From: an uncultured Clostridia bacterium
GTDB lineage: Bacteria; Bacillota; Clostridia; Oscillospirales; Ruminococcaceae
Direction of reading: 5' to 3'
Length of the DNA stretch: 18,073 nucleotides
Assembly (NCBI GenBank): GCA_947625455.1
Contig: CANQOJ010000026.1
Location: 1-18,073, forward strand
Part shown: positions 13,159 through 18,073 of the stretch, piece after piece
How the letters are laid out: every line of letters starts with the position of its first letter
Numbering within the stretch: the stretch's first letter is position 1
Made by a program: the position numbers and the translations under genes
Notes under the pieces: generated by a model
What the model was told of the DNA's origin: nothing
Database searches by the model: none
The model's input: the letters and a program-made list of their open reading frames with translations, nothing else

Positions 13159-14223
13159 TTAGTTTTCGTTGTTTAAAGCAAGCTGTATAAGCCTGTCAAT
13201 AAGTTCTCCTATCGGTATTCCCATATTTCCCATAAGTTTTGGGTACATGCTTATCGAGGTAAATCCCGGAATGGTGTTTATTTCGTTTAAGATTATCCTG
13301 TCCTCGCAGACGAAGAAGTCAACTCTTGAAAATCCCGAACAACCGCAGGCTATGTACGCTTTTTTTGCGGTTTCTCTAAGTTCCTCTGTCTGCTGTTCGG
13401 TTATTTTCGCGGGAATGTCCAGAACCGAAGTTCCCAATTTATATTTTGCGTCATAGTCGTAGAATTTTTCCGCAGGCGTAATCTGTCCCGGAATTGACGC
13501 GATAATGTCGCACCCGTTCCCCAGAACCGCACATTCGACCTCTTTGCCGATAATCTCCTTTTCAACAAGCACCTTGTCGCCGTGTGCAAACGCAATTTTA
13601 AGCGCCGCTTTAAGTTCATCTGCATTTTCCGCTCTTGAAACCCCTACCGAAGAACCCGCGCAGGCAGGCTTTACGTAAACGGGGAAGCCGAGTTTTTCGC
13701 TGACTTGTGCTGATATAGCGTCGGTATTTTTAAGCATATACCGCCTGAGTTCAATAAACGGCGCGGTTTTAATCCCCGCGTATTCAAGTATTTTGTGCGT
13801 TATCGTTTTGTCCATGCAAACCGCCGAGCTTGTCATATCACAGCCGACGCACGGCATACCCGCCAGCCTGCACAACCCCTGAACAGTGCCGTCCTCGCCG
13901 TTTGCCCCGTGAAGAACAGGGAACACCGCGTCAGCTTTTCTTAGGATAGCGCCGTCGCTGTTCATAACAATAAAACCTTTGTGCATGGTATCAGGACTTA
14001 ATACCGCCGTACAGCAGTCGGGATTTTCCTCCCATTTGCCCGTTTTAATATCCTCGTATTCGCCGGGATAGTACATCCAGTGACCTTTTTTTGTTATTCC
14101 TATACAAAACACATCATACTTATCTCTCGGAATGTTTGTAAGTATGGTGTAAGCCGAAACGAGGGACACCTCGTGTTCGCTTGACGCTCCGCCGAAAAGG
14201 ACGGCGATTTTCTGCTTTGCCAT
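13159..14223 (-). CDS. ddl: D-alanine-D-alanine ligase
   Basis: ATP-grasp ligase joining two D-Ala for the end of the peptidoglycan stem peptide; 354 residues from ATG 14223. Key blocks: FGGASSEHEVSLVSA (10-24), HGANGEDG (105-112), KPACAGSSVGVS (185-196), omega loop EKFYDYDAKY (252-261) and metal-binding NEINTIPGF (313-321). The tyrosine in FYDYDAKY is the D-Ala:D-Ala type rather than the VanA-type D-lactate form. The start MAKQKIAV is preferred over the in-frame 14259 because it matches the family start and has AAAGGCGG upstream. First gene of ddl-ywiB-argS, promoter at 14297-14325. Confidence 0.96.
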   Translation of the reverse strand: MAKQKIAVLFGGASSEHEVSLVSAYTILTNIPRDKYDVFCIGITKKGHWMYYPGEYEDIKTGKWEENPDCCTAVLSPDTMHKGFIVMNSDGAILRKADAVFPVLHGANGEDGTVQGLCRLAGMPCVGCDMTSSAVCMDKTITHKILEYAGIKTAPFIELRRYMLKNTDAISAQVSEKLGFPVYVKPACAGSSVGVSRAENADELKAALKIAFAHGDKVLVEKEIIGKEVECAVLGNGCDIIASIPGQITPAEKFYDYDAKYKLGTSVLDIPAKITEQQTEELRETAKKAYIACGCSGFSRVDFFVCEDRIILNEINTIPGFTSISMYPKLMGNMGIPIGELIDRLIQLALNNEN

Positions 14224-14296
14224 AAGTTCCGCCTTTCTTTGACAATATCCCGATGTCAATTGCCAAAATTTTCATTAGCATATCAATTCAATTTAC

Positions 14297-14325
14297 ATTT
14301 TATCACATTTCAACAATAATTTCAA
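14297..14325 (-). promoter_or_regulatory. ddl operon promoter
   Basis: Minus-strand TTGAAA (14320-14325), 17-base spacer, TAAAAT (14297-14302). The leader to the ATG is about 65 bases and contains TTGACA...TGTCAA, a spaced inverted repeat of unknown role. Apart from this, 14326-14394 shows nothing I recognise. Confidence 0.65.
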
Positions 14326-14394
14326 GAGGTAATTTCCTTATATATGAAAATAATGCGGACAAATGACGAAATAGGGCGAATACTATTAGAGGTT

Positions 14395-14426
14395 AGCGCA
14401 TTATCCGCCTTACGGCGGATAACGCT
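14395..14426. repeat. Small palindromic module (GCATTAT type)
   Basis: Stem TTATCCGCC / GGCGGATAA with loop TTAC, extended by AGCG/CGCT around a CA bulge. The same frame occurs at 2518-2548, 2581-2610, 2993-3012 (core only) and 10811-10840, with different but paired stems. Confidence 0.7.
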
Positions 14427-14472
14427 GTTAGAGGTAAGATGTAAGAGTTTAATCCAAACGTAATTTTCCCTA

Positions 14473-14856
14473 CTAGAAGTTAGAAGTTTAAGAGACTAGA
14501 GACTAGAGTTGAAGTCAAGCCAACTCTAAACAGTAGAAGTTGTCCTATTCGTAATGACTGGAACGAACTTTTCCTTTTAAAAGCGCGCCTGCTCCGGCGC
14601 GCTCCGGGGTGCAGCCACTCAAATTCGCTGCGCGAATTTGCCGCGCGCCGCGCGTGGCTTTGGCGAAGCGGGAAGCGCATATTGCCTATTCAAACAACCT
14701 TTCCGCTTCGCCAAAGCCGTGGCTGCACCCCGGAGCGCCCGGACGTGGTTTGAGGGGAGGAGCGCGTTTGCTGCCCTGCGGTTAGGGCAACTTTTCCTGT
14801 TTAGAGTTGGCTTGACTTCAACTCTAGCTTCTAACCTCTTAATCTCTAGCTTCTAG
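14473..14856. repeat. Composite palindromic element with GC-rich core
   Basis: 384 bp with ~60-bp inverted ends (14473-14533 and 14797-14856), whose inner 30 bases are perfect (ending AACTCTAAACAG). Inside, an 18-bp perfect inverted repeat GCTCCGGGGTGCAGCCAC (14601-14618 / 14719-14736) and a 16-bp one GGCTTTGGCGAAGCGG (14656-14671 / 14703-14718) are nested, with a further hairpin CAAATTCGC-TGC-GCGAATTTG (14620-14640) on the left side only. No ORF with family similarity. It abuts the rnr stop codon. Either a non-autonomous mobile element or a structured RNA/DNA. Confidence 0.75.
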
Positions 14857-17058
14857 CTACCTTATCAGTCCTTCAAGCAACCCTTGAGCTTTTTCCTCGG
14901 TATCATTGCTGTCATCTTGGATTTTTCCGCACTCAACTGTTTCAAAGTTAATAAAACCCGAATTTATGTTGACCGAAACGCATTTTACCCTTATTTTGTC
15001 GCCCACGGTGTATATTTTCCCGTTTGCCGCGCCCGTGAGGATAACGTTGTGCTGAACTTCATATTCACCCGCAGGAAGCGCTGTGACAGACACCATACCC
15101 TCTATTGTGTTCGGAAGTTCAACGAATATGCCGTTCGGCGTAACGCCCGATATGAACCCGTCAAATTCCTCGCCGATATGTTTTTTCATGTACTCCGCCA
15201 TGTAGAAGTTTTCACATTCGCGCTCGCACTTGACGGCAGAAAGCTCCGTAATGCTTGCCCTTAAAGCCGCTTCATGTGCAAACTTCGTGTACTTCTTTAC
15301 GAGTTTTTCCTTGCTTAACGCATAAACATAGTCCGTCAGTATGCGGTGTATCGAAAGGTCGGCGTATCTTCTTATCGGAGAAGTAAAGTGCGCATATTCG
15401 GGCATAACCAGACCGAAATGTCCGAGCGGTTCTTCCGAGTACTTCGCTTTCATCATTGTTCTGAGCACAATGTTGTTTATAACCGTGTATTTGTCGGTAT
15501 CACGGCTGCTGCGTATAATCTCGGCAAGGTCGCCCGCAGTTGACTTTTCGCTTATTGCTCCCGCATTTACGCCAAGCGCGGCAAGCGTTTCCGAAAGCGC
15601 AATCAGCTTTTCCTCGGCAGGCGGTTCGTGAACGCGGTAAACAAACGGTATCTCCTCGCGCATTCCGAGAGAAGCCGCCGCCTTGTTTGCCATAAGCATA
15701 AATTCCTCGATAATCTTCTCGGCAGTACCTCTCTCGCGCTGTTTTACGTCAACGCACACGCCGTTTTCATCAGTGACTATCTTCGTTTCGGGCGTGTCAA
15801 TTTCGGGCGCGCCGCGGTTTATGCGGTTCTTGTACAGTATTTCCGCAAGTTCGCGCATTGTCGGTATCCTGTCGATAACTCGCTCATATTTAGCCTTTAT
15901 CTTGTCGTCAGCGGTGTTGTCCAGAATTTTGTTCACTTCCGAGTAAACGCCCTTGACGCGGCTTCTGATAACGGTTTTCTCAAATCTGTACGACAACAGT
16001 TCACCTTGTTCCGAGATTTCCATAAGGCAGGAAAACGCAAGCCTGTCCACGTTAGGATTAAGAGAACAAATGCCGTTTGACAGCTCTTTCGGAAGCATGG
16101 GAACAACCTTGTCGGCATAGTATATCGAAGTTCCTCGCTGAAACGCTTCTTTGTCAAGTTCCGAGCCTTTTTTCACATAGTGCGAAACGTCCGCAATATG
16201 AACGCCGAGTTTATATCCCGACTGCGTTTTAGCAATCGACACAGCGTCGTCTATGTCCTTTGTATCAGCGCCGTCCATTGTAAAGATAGGTTCTGTTCTA
16301 AGGTCAAGCCTGCGCTCGGCTTCGTCGTTGTCAATCTCGTCAATGTCGATTTTCTGCGCCTCTTTAAGCACCTCGTCGGGAAATTCCGTATGCAGTCCGT
16401 TTACAAGCATATAAGCTTCTGCGCTTGACTTTGCGTCCTCAGAAGAACCGAAACTCTCCTTTATCTCAACAGTATGGTCGTAGTGCCTTTCCCCGCGCTT
16501 TTTAATTGAAAATGCCACCTTGTCGCCAAGCTTAAGCGGTATCGAGCTTTTCGCAATAAAAAGCGGAGCGTCGCAAAGCTTGTCGGGAAGCACCATAAGC
16601 TTGTTTCCCTCTGCAACAACCGTTCCCGAAAGCAAACTGTCGCTTTCCTCCAGCACACCCAACACAACAGCCTCCGCGCTTTTGCCTACAGAAGCGTCAG
16701 CCTTTTTCATTGCCAAAACAATGTCGCCCGTAATCGCCCCGCGCATATCTTTTCCTCTGACGAAATATTCCGAGCCGTTTTCCTTTTCGCCTTTTTTGGA
16801 TATTTCGGCAATAAACCCCGACCTTGCGTTTATGCTTACAACATACGCCCTGAAATATTCGTCGGGCTTTTTCAGCTTCCATACGCCCTTTTTATTTGAG
16901 ACGTCGCCGTACTTTTTCATTTCCGACAGCGCGTCTGTAACTTTCTTTGCGGATTTTTTTGTAAGACCGAGCTTTTTAATCAGTTCCTTTTCGGTAAGCC
17001 CGTCCTTACCGCCGTTTATCTTAAGTTCCCTAAGTATATCAATTCTAAGTTTGTTCAT
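14857..17058 (-). CDS. rnr: Ribonuclease R
   Basis: Processive 3'-5' exoribonuclease of the RNB family, 733 residues, degrading structured RNA and taking part in tmRNA-linked mRNA decay. Domains: N-terminal winged helix (1-65), cold-shock domains (about 70-200), RNB catalytic domain (about 245-570) with the acidic metal-binding cluster TMDGADTKDIDDAV (260-273) and HFTSPIRRYADLSIHR, and C-terminal S1 domain (about 645-715). The family motif is usually DGxDAKDxDDAV; here Ala264 stands in the variable place. GAGGTGA precedes ATG 17058. It follows secG by 92 bases, the usual Firmicutes order; smpB, often next, is not here. The TAG stop is directly followed by the repeat at 14856. Confidence 0.96.
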   Translation of the reverse strand: MNKLRIDILRELKINGGKDGLTEKELIKKLGLTKKSAKKVTDALSEMKKYGDVSNKKGVWKLKKPDEYFRAYVVSINARSGFIAEISKKGEKENGSEYFVRGKDMRGAITGDIVLAMKKADASVGKSAEAVVLGVLEESDSLLSGTVVAEGNKLMVLPDKLCDAPLFIAKSSIPLKLGDKVAFSIKKRGERHYDHTVEIKESFGSSEDAKSSAEAYMLVNGLHTEFPDEVLKEAQKIDIDEIDNDEAERRLDLRTEPIFTMDGADTKDIDDAVSIAKTQSGYKLGVHIADVSHYVKKGSELDKEAFQRGTSIYYADKVVPMLPKELSNGICSLNPNVDRLAFSCLMEISEQGELLSYRFEKTVIRSRVKGVYSEVNKILDNTADDKIKAKYERVIDRIPTMRELAEILYKNRINRGAPEIDTPETKIVTDENGVCVDVKQRERGTAEKIIEEFMLMANKAAASLGMREEIPFVYRVHEPPAEEKLIALSETLAALGVNAGAISEKSTAGDLAEIIRSSRDTDKYTVINNIVLRTMMKAKYSEEPLGHFGLVMPEYAHFTSPIRRYADLSIHRILTDYVYALSKEKLVKKYTKFAHEAALRASITELSAVKCERECENFYMAEYMKKHIGEEFDGFISGVTPNGIFVELPNTIEGMVSVTALPAGEYEVQHNVILTGAANGKIYTVGDKIRVKCVSVNINSGFINFETVECGKIQDDSNDTEEKAQGLLEGLIR

Positions 17059-17110
17059 AAAATCACCTCAAATGAAATTTCAATCAACACATTTTATAAC
17101 TAAACAGACT

Positions 17111-17137
17111 ACGGACAGACTTTAACAGTCTGTCCGT
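17111..17137. terminator. Hairpin between secG and rnr
   Basis: Perfect 11-bp stem ACGGACAGACT / AGTCTGTCCGT with loop TTAAC, 13 bases after the secG stop. The minus-strand continuation lacks a strong T-run, so it may be a partial terminator or mRNA-stability stem, lowering rnr relative to secG. Confidence 0.5.
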
Positions 17138-17150
17138 TAATTCATTGTTT

Positions 17151-17612
17151 TTATCCTGCCGAACTGCTTGACGCAACAGAACTGCTTTCGCCTGATGAAC
17201 TGCCTGTGCCTGATGAACTATCGGCATTTGAAGAACTGCCTGCCGAACTGCTCACACTTGATGAACTATCGGCATTTGAAGAACTGCTCTCCGAACCGCC
17301 TGCACTTGAACTGCTTGAAACAGAAGAACTGCTTGATGAACCCGAAGAACTTCCCTTTGAACCGCCCCAGTAAACGTTTATGACATTTACCGCAACAGCC
17401 ATTACAAAGAACACGATAACCGCGGCGATAGTCGCCTTATTCAGCATAGCTTCTTTGGTTCTGCCTGCGTTTTTCTGATAAAAGCTGTCGCTTGATGTAC
17501 CCGAAATAGTCTGCGACATCTGGGTTTTGGTGTCCTTTAAGAGAACAACGACAACTATAAATATACACGCGATTATAAGAACTATCGCGCTGATGATTTC
17601 AAAAATGCTCAT
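17151..17612 (-). CDS. secG: SecG preprotein translocase subunit with serine-rich tail
   Basis: SecG of the SecYEG translocon, 153 residues: two membrane helices (about 5-26 and 60-81) linked by a loop with the conserved KDTKTQMSQTISG and the AGRTKEAMLNKAT segment typical of SecG. From about residue 85 a low-complexity tail of some 69 residues consists mainly of Ser with Gly, Ala, Asn-Ala-Asp and Glu-Ser. Normal SecG is about 75-80 residues, so the tail doubles it; both SecG ends face outside in the known topology. Within the tail a 48-bp DNA block starting TGATGAACTATCGGCATTTG is duplicated (17211 and 17259). Start ATG 17612, with GGAGG 11 bases upstream. First gene of secG-rnr. Confidence 0.9.
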   Translation of the reverse strand: MSIFEIISAIVLIIACIFIVVVVLLKDTKTQMSQTISGTSSDSFYQKNAGRTKEAMLNKATIAAVIVFFVMAVAVNVINVYWGGSKGSSSGSSSSSSVSSSSSAGGSESSSSNADSSSSVSSSAGSSSNADSSSGTGSSSGESSSVASSSSAG

Positions 17613-17672
17613 TTTATGAATTTCCTCCAAAATATAAACTTCAAAATTGACCTTGATATGCAATACTTTGTT

Positions 17673-17701
17673 ATTATACCATACCTTGACAAAAATTTCA
17701 A
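17673..17701 (-). promoter_or_regulatory. secG-rnr promoter
   Basis: Minus-strand TTGAAA (17696-17701), 17-base spacer, TATAAT (17673-17678), about 60 bases ahead of the secG start. Confidence 0.75.
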
Positions 17702-17751
17702 GTATTTTTCCAAAAAAATTTGTTCTGTCGAAAGAAAAATTCATACATTTG

Positions 17752-17780
17752 TTGACAATCAAGGTAAAACGTGGTATAAT
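17752..17780 (+). promoter_or_regulatory. Plus-strand consensus promoter facing the window end
   Basis: TTGACA (17752-17757), 17-base spacer, TATAAT (17775-17780), divergent from the secG promoter. Transcription would enter the repeat elements at 17781-18073; its gene (a tRNA or protein) must lie beyond the window. Confidence 0.7.
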
Positions 17781-18073
17781 AGAAGCTGGATGTTAAGAAG
17801 CTAGAGGCTGGAGTTGTAGTCAAAACAAAGTTTGAAAAGGAAATCTAGTCTTGAATTAAACTCTAGCCTCTAATCTCTCAATATCTAGCCTCTAGTAGCG
17901 CAGTCGTTAAGGTGTTTTACGCTCTCTAATCTAAAAACAATCTAATTCTACCTTTAAATCTTACCTCTAACCTCTAAAAGGTGAAAAGTGCTATAATAGA
18001 AGCTAGATGTTAAGAAGCTAGAGGCTAGAGTTGTAGTCAAAACAAAGTTTGAAAAGGAAATCTAGTCTCTAGC
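17775..18073. repeat. Two heptamer-armed elements, partly in direct repeat
   Basis: Direct repeats of 77 bases at 17775-17851 and 17992-18068 differ at two positions and both begin with TATAATAGAAGCT. The first copy is a complete palindromic element (about 17781-17895) whose reverse complement matches 5317-5429. Between the copies, 17905-17985 holds a segment related to the 2957-3207 element (TTTACGCTCT, AAAACAATCT, TTACCTCTAACCTCTAAAAG). The second copy runs off the window end. No ORF is seen. Confidence 0.75.

Noticed and set aside
12724..14223. T-box or other amino-acid riboswitch for ddl-ywiB-argS
   Set aside because: The leader is about 65 bases and lacks T-box sequence and any terminator/antiterminator pair.
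14534..14796. Small ORFs in the GC-rich palindromic core
   Set aside because: They span both arms of the palindrome, have no start signals and no recognisable family.
16520..17125. 201-codon plus-strand ORF
   Set aside because: Antisense to the start of rnr, rich in Ser/Phe/Leu as expected of a shadow frame, no ribosome binding site.
17168..17383. Plus-strand ORF with Cys/Asn/Leu repeats
   Set aside because: It is the antisense of the repetitive serine-rich tail of secG.
17616..17804. 62-codon plus-strand ORF upstream of secG
   Set aside because: It covers the secG promoter and leader and has no ribosome binding site or homology.

Overview
The window looks like a chromosomal stretch of a Gram-positive Clostridia-type bacterium (Firmicutes; an Oscillospirales/Ruminococcaceae-like gut lineage is my guess, not shown). 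Reasons: spoVG, secG-rnr, a YfhO-family membrane protein, ywiB beside argS, an OhrR-type regulator, CCA-encoding tRNAs, strong GGAGG ribosome binding sites and TTGACA-17-TATAAT promoters. The protein-coding genes are mostly housekeeping. The unusual material lies in the intergenic DNA, which is packed with several families of palindromic repeats.

Layout. 1-215: two copies, in opposite orientation, of a hairpin repeat. 216-1295 (-): pyrB with a fused PyrI-type zinc domain. 1399-2307 (-): a CDF metal exporter under a NiCo (czcD) riboswitch with an overlapping terminator (2346-2450); a MITE-like element (2467-2651) separates the riboswitch from a consensus promoter at 2716-2744. 2844-2919: tRNA-Pro(TGG). 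2957-3207: a 251-bp palindromic element. 3257-5063 (+): a peroxide-response operon of glutathione peroxidase, TSCPD protein, an 11-codon flavodoxin remnant, a flavodoxin-like protein and OhrR, with a perfect palindrome at the transcription start. 5201-5275: tRNA-Gln(CTG). 5317-6001: nested inverted repeats around an exact 202-bp tandem duplication.

5993-7375 (-): murC. 7490-7747 (+): spoVG, divergent from murC and convergent with the next operon. 10730-7748 (-): yfhO then a NUDIX ADP-sugar pyrophosphatase. 10763-10920: a second MITE-like copy. 14223-10924 (-): ddl, ywiB, argS. 14473-14856: a composite palindromic element with 60-bp arms and a GC-rich nested core. 17612-14857 (-): secG (with a serine-rich tail) and rnr. 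17752-18073: a consensus plus-strand promoter running into duplicated repeat elements, with its gene outside the window.

Functionally the window covers cell-wall precursor synthesis (murC, ddl), surface glycosylation (yfhO), protein export (secG), RNA decay (rnr), arginine charging (argS), pyrimidine synthesis (pyrB), metal efflux and peroxide defence. The most interesting signals are the repeat families (heptamer-iterated arms, exchanged hairpin stems, palindromes abutting stop codons), the PyrB-zinc domain fusion, the NiCo riboswitch, and a tRNA-Pro in which the near-universal G19-C56 tertiary pair appears replaced by A19-U56. I do not see a clear multi-gene system of a new kind.
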